Below, piece after piece: positions 28,201-41,000 of a DNA stretch of 64,000 nt. The notes below the pieces were generated by a model. It saw only the letters and a list, made by a program, of their open reading frames with translations. It was not told where the DNA came from and did not search any database. How positions within the stretch are numbered: the first letter of the stretch is position 1; each line of letters opens with the position of its first letter. The translations under genes and the position numbers were made by a program. The DNA comes from Ophiodon elongatus (Eukaryota; Chordata; Actinopteri; Perciformes; Hexagrammidae). The DNA is taken from NCBI GenBank assembly GCA_016806645.1, contig JACSYO010001636.1, forward strand, positions 1,042,001 through 1,106,000, written 5' to 3'.

Positions 28201-31200
28201 CTGTTCTAGTCAACTGCTGTCAGTGACACCATTCTCCAACAGAAGTCAAAAGTAAATAAGACAATAATCAAATGGCGATCTTCAAATCATGCAGGTTATG
28301 TAGGTTATTGATAATAGCATAAAGCATTCCTGTTCAACTGAAAAGAAAAGGGGACAGTGAACGGATAGCAAAAATTCAAAAATGGAAGATCAAATTAAAA
28401 TGAAGATTACAATATGACTAATCACAAAGCACACAGGGCTGACCTACCCTCATAGGTTACAGTGGAAATTAACCTGACCAGATTTAAACTCGGAGCAATT
28501 TACAGCCCGGCCTGAACCCGGTGGTCGGGTCAGCCCCAATCGAGTTTGGGCAGAGAATCAAAGCTCTATATCTCATAAATGCCTGAAAATAATTTCTTCA
28601 ATTTTCGGCACAAATATCCACTTTGACTCAAGAATGAACTGATTTGAATTTGGTCGTCAAAGGTGACCGTGACCTCAGGTCCATCCCATTCTCATGAACG
28701 TGATATCTCAGGAATGTCTGGAGGGAATTTCATTACAACTGGCATAAACAAACTCAAGGACACTTTATCTCCCAAAGGTCAAAGGTCAACTTCACTCCGA
28801 CATCATAATACTCTGCAAAAACACTTTTCTGCCCACTATTTACTTCCATAACTCAGGAACAGATTGGGAGATTGGGACCATATTTCACAATTGACATTTT
28901 CCTCATCTTTGGTGACTGTCTCGACCTTCTGTGATGCCGGGTTGAAGATGTGTGTGAAGGATCCACCTCTTAGAATTTGTAGTTTTCCATATTTGAAGCA
29001 TTGTTTACTGTCATGGCTACAACTTTATGTTGTATCAGAATCAGATTTATCGGCCAAGCATGTGAACACAAATTTGACTCGTTCTCGTTTATACAGCAGA
29101 ACAATTTGACTGGACGGCGGAGACAGTTCCAGTTCCTTCTGTTTCTCTCCCTCCTTTTCCTCCCTCTTCTTCTCTATCTTGTCTCCCCCTCTCTACTCCT
29201 CCGCTCTGTCTCTGTGGTGTCTTGCTGGATTTATTCCCCGGCTCAAGGGCTTAGGTGTTAATCCCTCACAGTTTTCATCACTTAGAGCACCAATCAAAAA
29301 GGGCTTAGCCTGTGTAATCTGCCAGACTATTGTCCCCTCTCGCTCCTCCTTTGCTCCTGCTCCTTTCCTCATCCTCCTCCACCCTCGCCCTCTACACATT
29401 GGAAATCTTTCCAGCCTGATCTCTCCTCCTCTAGAAACAAAGTTTTTCCAGCGACAAATGGAAAAATAATCTTGTCTGGATCGGGAACACTTTCTATAAA
29501 AGAGAGATAAGAAGGCAGCATAATGTATTTATGGGAAAAAGCCAGTGACAGACATGATTCAGCAGTTTGGGTTCATCTGAGGGCACCGTCAGCTGGATGG
29601 TTGGGGTTTTTCAGATCTGGCAGCAGCTTTGCGGTTGGAACTGAACGCCTCGGGGCATTATTATCATTTTAGAATGTATGCCTCTGGGTGGCTGGGCCAC
29701 ACCTGGATAGAGCTCAGGTATCCAGGTTTGTTTTACTATGGGACCAACATGAATGTCGATACCAGCATTGTCACACCTTCTAAAACAGCATTTTATATAT
29801 TGATAATTATTTAAATGTAATTCTTCAAGCCAAACTTGCAAGTTTAGAGTTCAAAACATTTTACGTGAAAACTACAAATTAGATATGAATCAGTCTGAAA
29901 GGACGACAACAAACCGGTATCACCTCTTTATTGTTGGTAGGATCAAGAAACAACTTGGTGCTACAAGGCGCACACGTGGAACAAGTGCTTTTAATGATGC
30001 TTCCTTGAAACCTTTTGCTCCCCCCTACTTTCCTTACTTTCTTTTCTTATTTTCTTATTGAAACATAAAGTCGATCAGGTCTTTCTGCTCTTTAAACTTA
30101 CTAATCTTACCAAAGGGGAACAATTTGCCAAAATCAACCAGAAAGACAAAGCTGTAGTATATGACTGTTAAGAAGAAATTATGAAAAAAGCAAACCTGTC
30201 TCTACGAAATTACAGTTTTATATTATCAATTTGTGTTTGCCAAATATGTTTTGCAGCAATGGAATTGCTATTTTTGTTCACAAGCAACATTTTCTTTTTA
30301 TTTGATCAAGACCACAGTTATTCCCCAACATTAACCAAGTGCTGTGAGTTGCCTAACCAAAACCACAAAGAGTTAAATGATGCTTCAGTTGATATAAGCA
30401 TATGTTCTCAGTAAACATTTTGCAGGTATGTCCAGTACCAACTTTGTTGATGAAAGATATAAAGAGGTCACAGTCACCCCTTTTCTTGGCCATTGGCCAT
30501 CCTCCATTAATAGAGCTCTCCTCTTTCTCTCTCCCAGCAGCCTGCCTCCATTAGCTCCAGGTAACTAGCGTATCATTGGATGAGACAGGGATCCCTATGA
30601 ACAAGCTCAGCCTCCAAAGACTCATCCACGCTGCCTGCTGGAGCCCTGTTAAACCATAAAAACACTAAATGTTCCATTCCAGTACACACACCATAATGAA
30701 ACACTAAGCCTAATTTGGAAAAGTCAGTAAAAAGATTAAAGGAGAGAGAAATAAATTAAAACATTGAATCACAGTGAACATGACGAATAGAGTCAGCAAA
30801 GTCTGCATGTTACTTGACCCCAGAAGTACATTAACTGTTTGCTGTTCACCAGGGATGTCGTGAGAAAACCGATACCTCATGTACTCATTCTGTCTACACC
30901 ACCGAGTAGGTATCGTAGGTACACGGGGTCTGGTCTACAATCCGGTTGAGCTTTGACACTGACCTGTGCCTCCGCTGACGGCCCTTTCTGTTTCCCCACC
31001 CAGACATCGACGAATGCCAGGAGAACAACGGAGGCTGCGATCACTTCTGCAGGAACACGGTGGGCTCCTTCGAGTGCAGCTGCCAGAAAGGCCACAAGCT
31101 GCTCACCGATGAACGCTCATGCCAAGGTCAGTGATCCACAGCTGTCAATCACACAGATACTCTCTGTGTCATCGGGCTCAGAGTGGCACCCGGCAGTCAG

Positions 31201-33046
31201 GTCTAAACACACTCAGAGGCAATCATGAGAACCATCAGCTCTTTGGTTTCTCCTGACTAGAGTCAGAGACAGGACTTGTGTTATGAAGCACATTAGTGGT
31301 GGCTGGTGATTATTCAGCTCGGTGGGTTGACAGGCGTTTACGACTTCTGACGCACTAGCAATGTTGTTGTCCAGCTAAGTGCAATTAACTTTGACTCCAG
31401 CTATAGATGACAGTTACATTTACTCACTCACTCCATCCCACAGCCCGAGGCCGGTCTCAGTCCCACGGCGTCAACTACCGACGTTTTGTCACGGCCCGGG
31501 GCGTCTGACACCGACGCCCTTTAGCCTCTGTGTGAGACGCACCGGGCTTTCAAGACACTCAATCTAAACACCCGCGGCAACATGAGACGCTCAGAGCAAA
31601 TGCTCCAGAAGTCAGGTGACGGGATGGGGGAGTGGACGGATGGACAAACACTGGACTTTCACCAAGGAGACCGCTGTCTGAGTCCCATGTGAAGCTGTCT
31701 CTTTTCTCATTGAGCACACGGATCCTCTAAAAAACTCATCAAAGCTTGGACATATTTAGATGCAAACGTTTAAACTCAACATAAATGCTGAATTTACATT
31801 TATTCCCGTTTCTTCATGAACGTATTGAATATTGTCTTGACTTGGTTGTCATATTCCACTTATTGCTTAAAGGCCTACTGCTTCTCTGATAGTTACAGCA
31901 ATGCAAATATGCAATAGAGCATTGCATAAACAACGCTGTACCATAGCAACCATGTCAGAAAACGTTTAAAACAAAAAATACTTATCTTAATGTCAGTAAT
32001 TAACTGGGGATGTTTTATGGGGATCTATTAGTTAAGGGTTTTACCCTATTCACCTGTAGTTTATTCGCTGAAATGCTTAAAAGAGGAACGCTCTTATAAT
32101 CTGCAGTCTGACGTCCTCAGCTGGGTGTGCAGTGCACACGTAGGAGCCTCAGCGCTGATGTTTGTTCATCCAAAGGCGGATTCCTGGTTACAAGTCGCAG
32201 CAAGCGAGAGCAGAGAAACACAAAATGATTTTTTTTTAAAAACAAAAACCCAGAGGCGTCTCGCCCCCGGCTCAAGACCGCCAGCAGTGTGTGCACGTGT
32301 GTGTCGGATGAACTGTGGATCATCTCCGGCGGTGCGTTTGAAGTCTTTAATAACGTGGTATTGAGTGTTGTCAGCCACATCTCGGCGCCGGTTCCTGCCA
32401 CCGCACCACGCCAGCCAACAGCGGCCATGTTTGGTCCCGTCCACCGACATCTAGACTGCTCAGCTTCAACACGACCTGAGAATGAAATATAATCTTTCAT
32501 CTGCCATCTCTTTCTGTCCCGATGAGCTTTTCCAGAGAAAATAGCTCTTGGTTATACATGCCAGTGTATTTTGCCAGAACTGGCACGTAAACCAAAGCAG
32601 AAAGATGAACCGTTTGGCATATTTGCATAAGCAACTTCCACAAGTTATTCCTTCTCTTCTAAAAGTTTAGAGAGAGCGTCCGCAGTTAGTTAAACGTCAG
32701 CAATCACTGTCAAACCACCTCATCGTGACCTCACAGAGGATCCCATCAGCCAAACCAACATGTATTTCATATCTGCTCCTTTTACCTTCAAGAGTTCAGT
32801 TCACGTGAACTCTGCTCGTGGGCTAGCTGGCAACAGGCGACCTATTCCTGAGTCCCCACACGAGCAGATGCCTGGAATATTTACCGAGCCAACATCCAGA
32901 GCCTTAACAACTTCCTCCGCATGACAAACTCCATTATGACATGTCGTATTTTTAGCCCCTGTAAAGCCTCGCGGAGCAGCCTGAAATAAACCAGGTGAGC
33001 TGAAAAACGCCGGCCTCCGTATCCAGTGCTGGACCAGGATACATAA

Positions 33047-33077
<31 letters not shown>

Positions 33078-34599
33078 CACGCACACACACGCTCACACAT
33101 ACGGACACAGACACTGAGTAACGGTGAATGTCTCAACCTCAGTCCAGTGAAGTTTTTCCAGACTGGTTTATTAGAATGAGGTCTTGTCCTAGTTTAGTGT
33201 GGAACTCATGAATTTGTTGACTATACTGTCCACTGTGATTAATAGGAAGGCCTCTTTAGTCTGCGCTGAGCAGCCTGTGTTTCTCCATAAATGAGTCATT
33301 GAGATTACATATCTGTAAACCACTCGTCCCGCTGACCTTTGCAGTGGGACACAACCCGAGAGCTCCCACTGGGCTGAATTAAACCATGACTGCATCGCTT
33401 CATGATTCCATCAACAACATGGGCAGGTTTGTGAGGCTAAAATAATCATCTGAACTGATGCAGAAACCCTCAAATGTGTTTGATCGTTATGCAGAGCAGG
33501 AACGCATTTGACCTTAATATTAAAGCCTTTAGTTTTGTCACTTTTTTGGGGGTAACAAGAAAAGGAAGAAGAGACTGACAGTGTCAACTGACATTAATGT
33601 GAAAAATCCGAGGGCACAAGCGCAGTAAAGAACTACTTTGGGTTAAACAAGTTTGTTTGCGTAACTTACGTAGATGGTGTTAGTTAAGTACGTCATTACG
33701 TAACAAAAGTAAGGTCAAATTAGTCACTGATGACTTTTTGTTTCACAGAGGACATGAACAGCGGTCTCCTAGATGAAAGTCCTGTGTTTGTTTCACCCGT
33801 CCATCCGTCCCAACCTCGGCCTCATCCAGACTTTGGCTGTATTGTAAATATGCTAACGTATTGCATGCTAACGTATTAAGCATACCAGCAGACTGCTCAC
33901 ACTGAAGTATGCTGAAGCCACAGCCGGCCGGTCTCAAGGCCCCCCTCCTCCAGTGGCTCCAGCATGTCTCAGAAGGTGTCGCAGTGGCATTATTTGGATA
34001 AACTGACCACATACTGGGAATCTAAATGGTTACTTTCTCATCTGAAAACAAATATCAACAGCTTTTAGCCTGACGACTTATCTCAAGGCACCCACGCACA
34101 ATGCATTGTGGGGCACTTGAGTCAACGCTAGCTAATGTAGTATACTTCCGGGCATTTCTTGCGTACACAAATGCTCTTTGTACTAATGTTACGTCACCTG
34201 ACTTCCTTAGCCCTGGCTCACCATGACACGGGTTGTATACAGACTACAGTGTGTTACTTCTTTGTAGGTTTAGGTACGAACAGTGGATGAGAACGGCCAG
34301 CTGTATGGAGATGAACAGGAAAACCACGATCAGTAAATGAAGCCTAGTTCGATGAGTCACTGATGACGATGTCTCTAGTGTTTCTCACCAGTCGCGTGTC
34401 TCTCCGGTCTCCCTCAGACATCGACGAATGCTCCTTTGAGAGGACCTGTGACCACACCTGCATCAACTACCCCGGCAGCTTTGAGTGCCTGTGCCAGAAG
34501 GGCTACATCCTGTACGGCCTCACCCACTGTGGAGGTGAGAGCTCGGATCCGTCCCGGCTACAGCAAACCGGCCAGGAACGAGCCTGTTTGACTCAGCCG

Positions 34600-34664
<65 letters not shown>

Positions 34665-34798
34665 GGTGACGGGGTCACTGAGCGGGTGCAGACGGCTGCT
34701 GCTGAAAACACTCTCACAGCTCAGTTCCTCTGAATAACTTCTCGCTGTGTGTGTGTGTGAGTGATGTGTTCCTGCATCATTGTATGCATACAGTGTGA

Positions 34799-34893
<95 letters not shown>

Positions 34894-35965
34894 GGTCTGT
34901 CTGCAGGTCACACACCTGTAGCTCAGTACAGTTGTGTGTGTCCTGTTGTTACTGCTGATGTCACTGCGTGGTCCCAGTGGACACATCCACTCAGTTGCCA
35001 GCTCTTAGGTACAGCTGAAGCTAACAGCGTCTAACAGGACCATCCTGCAGTCAACCCCCCCTGAGATCCTCATGGCTGTGCTGAAACTGTTTCAGAGAGC
35101 TTTCGTTTCAGCTGTCTGATCATTTCTACCGAAGCCCCGAGAGCCAAGTGTCTCGTTCTGATTCAGATTCAGACTTTTTTTTTTGCAAGGATTAAATTAT
35201 TATTGTTTGTCGTTTTTTTTTGTTGTTACTCATTTTGGCCACAAGAGGCTGAAGTGCATTCTTTTAGTCGAAATCTTCCTGATAAAAAAACCTGTTCTTA
35301 AAGGAAAAACACAGGAGAGAGAACAGAGATCAGAGTCTCTCAGCTTCTGTAGCTGCAGTTTGTGCTGCTGGTGAACTCTGGTGTGGTTTACCAAGAGGCT
35401 TCTGGTACTTAGCCTTCTCCCACTCATATGAAAGGGACAAACACCTTTAATTATAATGCAATACAATTTATTGCCACAAACCGCAGCCTCCAAGATGACC
35501 ATCAAGTTGAGTCGACAAACAGAAGGGAAAGATGCAACAAAATCAAACATTTATTGTTTCTTAAGATGTAATAAAACATTTTTATTATGACATGATTATG
35601 TTTTACATATATTTCTTTTTTTCTATTTTATAATGTTATTTTATGCTATTTTCTCACTTTACCAATGATGTTAAGGTATGTGGGTGTTTGGTTGTAACAG
35701 TTGTGCCTTCACAGTTACGCGTGTCCATAATCCAGATCTTTTGTCCTCCATCTTGTGTCTTATGATTGTGATTACAATCTCTTATGATTCATACACACAC
35801 TGACCATAACGCTCCCTGTGATTGTGCCTCAGACATTGATGAGTGCAGCATCAGCAACGGGAGCTGTGAGTACGGCTGCATAAACACCCAGGGCGGCTAC
35901 GAGTGTGTGTGTCCGCCTAGACAGAAGCTCCACTGGAACAAGAAAGATTGCATCGGTAAGCACCA

Positions 35966-36060
<95 letters not shown>

Positions 36061-36222
36061 AGGTGGTTGTCACGGTGATGTGACTCTGTGTGTTCCTCAG
36101 AGGTGGTGAAGTGTCTGCCCAATGGGAAGCCAGCACCCCGAGCCCAGCTGACGTGCACCAAGAGCGGAGGGGCGGAGATCTGCTCGCTCTCCTGCCCCTC
36201 CAACGCCCTCTTCCTCGCAGGT

Positions 36223-36273
<51 letters not shown>

Positions 36274-37948
36274 ATGCCCAAACAGTTAATTTGATTACTC
36301 AATAAGATAAAATGCATTGTGCTAACACAGCTTTCATATTTTTCTTAGCTGACTATCTATTGATTTACAGTATGAACCATAACATATTAGTGCTGACTCA
36401 ACAAAACATGGAATTGTAAGGTTGATTATTTATGGAAACCATTTAAGGAACAATACCAAACATTTCCCAGTTGTAGCTTTATAATTCAGCCTTATCATGT
36501 ATTTCCTCCCAAGTACAACATTTAAAGGGACATTCATGGTGGTGGAGGAACCAACAGCAGGTCAAAGCTTTGACTTATTCAGTCAAATATGTCAACATCA
36601 ACTCAATGGGTTGGCTCAAACTTCAGGGATTCATGGACCATTAATCCTGAGGACTGTTCATCTAGCGCCAACATTTCTGTTTGGTATTGAAATATCTCCA
36701 TAACTCCATGTTTGGTTTATGATCATAAAACCTGCAAAACCAATGACATTCCCATCGGCCTCAGCTGCACTTTGTGTTTCTTGCTAGCTATCGGATGTTA
36801 GCATGCTAACATTGTCACTGTGAGCACCGCTGTGCCTAAATACAGCCTCACAGACGGGCACAGCTCTACACTCTTCTTCTCGCAATGAACAGTGTGTAGT
36901 ACATTTTTATTGAATTGTTAAAAATGAATCTATTAATCAAGGACATAACAACAACAAATGAGTATGAATATTTTGTATTTCTCTTTATCTGAGTAACTTT
37001 ATTTCAACACTAATGGACTGTGATGCTCCACTCTGTGAAGGAGAAAGGTCACAGAGTGGGTGTTTCAGTCGCTCCCCAGCAGATGACCTGTACTCTGCTC
37101 CCGTAAAGCCCTCAGCCGTGTTGTTGCTGTCACGCGCTGCTTCCCTCTGGTGGTGACGGGGAGCAGCGCAGCGTCACCGTCCTCTCCTCTCGAAGCCACG
37201 GATGCTTGACGAGGGCGCTCGCTCTCTTTTTCGCTGTATGTGTTGAGTCCTCGGGGGGTCGTTGGTCGGGGGGGCCTGGGTGGGGGTCTCTCCACTCAGA
37301 CTGATGTGTTTTTCACTCTGCGAGGTCCTCTTGGCTCCTCCCGTCAGACGGCACTTTGGCTGGCACCCCCGGCCTCTCCTCCTGCCATAGTGCTTAACAC
37401 ACATCTGTAAATCGATGACATTCTCTGATCGCGCCTTCTTTTTTCCACGGCGAGGCCTCTGCTCCGTTTAACTTGGCCGCCGCGGTGTGAGAATGATGGA
37501 TAGCTCTCAGGCACGCAGTGAAATATTTGTTTTTCTGTCTTCTTGGAGAGCGTCTTAAGTTCAGGGGGAGAGAGCCATGTAAATTCCTGTGGCTCGATGC
37601 AGCCGGGGCTCTTATTTAATCATCTCGCTTTTATGACTTCATCCCTCATTCCTCACTCGAAAAGCATCTTTCAGTGTTGGTGCGCATCGAGAGAGACACG
37701 GGATCCATAGATCTTTCATTTCTGCTTTAATCCATCAATGGAGTCTCCTCTGGGCTGTCGCTTCTGAATACGGCATTCATGAAGTTCTTATTAATCCTCA
37801 GAACTGTGCGTGGCCCGGCCCACCGCCAAGTGCAACACGCGCAGGACTCCGATGTGTGATGGAACAGGAGGACCACGTCACACAGTCCTTCAGACCACAT
37901 CAAAACCCTCATCGCCATGTCTGTTTTCTCTTCTCCCGCTGAAGCCTA

Positions 37949-38020
<72 letters not shown>

Positions 38021-41000
38021 CTAACAGACTCAGAGAACAGCTACACACTGAGCTGCGGAGTTCCCGTCCAGCCTGGGAAAGCTCCTCAGAAGAGGAACGT
38101 CACCGTGGCCTTACCCACCTGTGCCGGTACGGAAGGCCTGAGAAACACTCCAAATATTAAGCATATATGTGATTAGTAATTCATGAGGAAGTGACAAACA
38201 TGGTAAACAACAAGGAGATGAAGTGAGATAATAAGATAATAAGTGCAGGTGGAGTACACCTCTTTTGCCCACCAAGTTCTGAACAAACACGAGGATTGTT
38301 TAGTTGCAGCCTGCAGTGATTTTACACTTCATTGATGGTGAAATTAAAATCTAGTTTGTCAAAGATAAGCCTGAATCTAGGAATCGGTCCACTATCAGTC
38401 TGACCACGACGAGTCCTCGTCCAAGTTGTAGCAGGATTTGTAATTTGGCTTCCCGGGTCGCCCGCGGATATCCGGATGCAACCCCAGATGAGAGTTAAAA
38501 GACGACGTGTACGACCAGATTCTTTCACAAGTTTTTAAGCCAATAACACACACTTAAGCCAATAAAAAGCTCAATTATCGTGGGACAGTAGCCGGTGTGA
38601 TCCCAGATGGCGTTTCGGCCAATGCCTTCTGCCTCTTTTGGTCTCCACACGGACCGTTTGTCTGCATTCAGTCATCACCTGTAGTCATACTCAGTGACGA
38701 TTAAGTCTTCTGATTGCTCTGCTGTGTATGAATCCAGACACGCTGGCCCCGCCCATCAAACAGAAGGCCAGGTTTAAGATCAAAGACGCCAAGTGTCACC
38801 TGAGGCCCCGCAACAAGGAGAAACACAGAGAGTCCTCCAGGCAGAGCCTGCAAGGTACAGAGCTTAACCCGGGTTAGCACGTGTTTCACACACACCATCA
38901 TCCATGACCTGTGTGTTAACTGACTCTCCGTCTCCTCCCCCCCTCTGGGTTTTTCACCTAGCAGGAGGCCAGTTCCCGTGCACCGACGACTGCCAGGTAA
39001 CTTTTGTCAACCTCAAGTGCGACTCGTCTAAGAAGCGCCGACGAGGACGCAAATCTCCCTCGAAGGAAGTTTCCCACATCACAGCAGAGTTTGAGATGGA
39101 GATGAAGGAGGAGGAAGCCTCAGGTGTGGTGTTCTGTCTTACCTGTGTTGTCTCTCTCCACCTGGAGTGAGAACATTCATACGGCGCAAAGAGAATCACG
39201 CGTAAAAGCATCAGAAAGAGAATCGGTGTGTCACTGTGTTTGTTTTGATGAACACCAATGTTTGCCTCAGACACGTGCAATGTGGACTGCGTGCGGGAAA
39301 GGGTGAAGCAGAAGCTGCAGAGCGCCATGCGGACGCTCAGGAAGTCCATCAACAAACAGCAGTTCTACATCCAGTTCTCCGGGACGGAGTACGAGGTGGC
39401 CCAGAAACCGTCCCGGGTACCGGTGGGAGCCGAGGCCTGCAGCACGGGACAAGTCCTCCGAGAGGGCAAGTGTGGTGAGTCTGGAGTTTTTGCTGGTTGT
39501 GGGTGGGCGTCGTGACGCTGCCGCCCTGTCACAGGAAGTATTCCTTCTAACCTGCACCTGTGTCCTCCTCCTCAGCGAGCTGTGGCCTGGGGACGTTCTA
39601 CAGCGGGGAGCAGGAGCAGTGTGTCCAGTGTCCCTCCGGGACCTACCAGGACACGGTGGGCCAGCTGTCCTGTGAGCCGTGTCCCAGCACTGAAGGACAG
39701 GGCATCGCCGGGGCCAGGAACGTGTCTCAGTGTGGAGGTAACTCACCGTCCCATCGTTAGTCAGATTTCATTCTTCCTATGGAGACACAGGAGCTGGTCC
39801 CTTCTGAGTCTCCAGCCCATTAAAGGTCCTCAGAGGGTTCTCCTGGCTTTTGTTTCCCTCTTTTTATCTTTGTCGTTGCTGGAAATTGTGACGTTTTAAT
39901 TCATCCAAAAGTGCAGGTTTGCTGCAGGTGTGCAATAAAAGTCTTCTCTACATTGAGGACACATACATACAATGTGGATGTATAAATGTGTTGGGTTTGC
40001 ACCACCTGGTGGCCATTCATGCACAGTGAAGCTGAGCTGAAGCCACCAGAGAGCGCCACAGACCAGTGTTGGTGTATCCAGGGACAGAGCTCTTTGCTGG
40101 GAGCTGAGATTAGAAAGAAACTCTCTCCATTGTACAGTTCATATATTCAAACCATGTCTTAGAGACGTAAAGCTCACAGGTGCATTAAGAGAATAACAGA
40201 GAGAACAAAGACTTTCTCGTGTCCTTCCCTCAGGTCAGTGTCTAGCGGGTCACTTCTCCTCCGACGGGTTCCGTCCATGCCAGCTCTGTCGGCTCGGCTC
40301 CTACCAGCCGGAACCAGGCCGTGTCCTCTGCTTCCTCTGCGGAGGAGGTCTCATGACCAAGTATGAGGGGTCGGTGTCCTTCAGGGACTGTGAGGCCAAA
40401 GGTGAGGCTGTGTGTGCCAGACAGGCTGCATCTCTGTATGTAACCTGTACGTCTGTTGGTACTGTTTCTTTTGCTGCTGCGCACTCCCTCTACAGCAATC
40501 AGCACTGTGACAAGTTTATTTAAATTTCATATTTCATACCAAGGTTATTCAGAGTGCTTTACACAAAACATCAGAAGCATTCAGACTAAGAGCAAATGAA
40601 ACGCACCACTAAAGGACATTCAAATACAATTAAAACATCCACGTAAGGGACAAGAGAATAGAAAATGAAAACGAGCTGAAATAGAAGAAGAATTAAAGTG
40701 GCAGTGCGGTGCGGTGAGTTTTCTCGGAGCATAGAAAGTGACTGCTGCAGAAATGAGCCATTCAGGGCTTTATACACCAACAGCAGTAGTTTGAAGTCAA
40801 TTCTTTGACCACCACAAAGCCACTGGAGCGATGTGATCCACTCTCCTGGTCTCAGGGTGGACTCCTTTTGTTTTGTATCTTGTATATTCCAGCTTGCTGA
40901 CCAAAGAAGTGACCATCAAAGAAGCGTCACCTACAGATATCACTGTATGATGACGTGACAGCACATTATAATCCATACATAGTGTTGTTGAGATTGTTTT

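Larger units (their letters stand above)
15192..31003 (+). other. scube1: scube1 intron between the EGF6 and EGF7 exons (15.8 kb)
   Basis: This is the largest intron in the window. No exon is seen. It contains dispersed repeats (15335-15440, 16500-16945, 19637-19720, 19960-20150, 21520-21880, 23181-23623, 25600-25905, 27940-28170, 28550-28880, 29033-29108) and (TG)n, (CT)n and (CA)n arrays. Non-repetitive, possibly regulatory stretches lie at about 18540-19146, 22050-22320 and 26580-26770. I see nothing recognisable in 29200-31000. Confidence 0.6.
31127..34417 (+). other. scube1: scube1 intron between the EGF7 and EGF8 exons (3.3 kb)
   Basis: No exon is seen. It contains a dispersed-repeat module (31434-31508), an antisense core copy (31618-31700), a (CA)n stretch at 33041-33096, and a long sense copy (33645-34310). 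The stretches 32090-32520 and 32800-33420 are non-repetitive and could hold regulatory DNA. Confidence 0.6.
34535..35832 (+). other. scube1: scube1 intron between the EGF8 and EGF9 exons (1.3 kb)
   Basis: It contains (TG)n at 34602-34662 and (GT)n at 34802-34892, then AT-rich unique sequence with no feature that I recognise. Confidence 0.7.
36221..38027 (+). other. scube1: scube1 intron with (AC)n at its 5' end and (GT)n at its 3' end (1.8 kb)
   Basis: The donor GTACACGCACAC runs straight into (AC)n. A teleost dispersed repeat lies at 36495-36880. The stretch 37590-37720 is unique. The intron ends in (GT)34 followed by TTCTAACAG. Confidence 0.7.
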
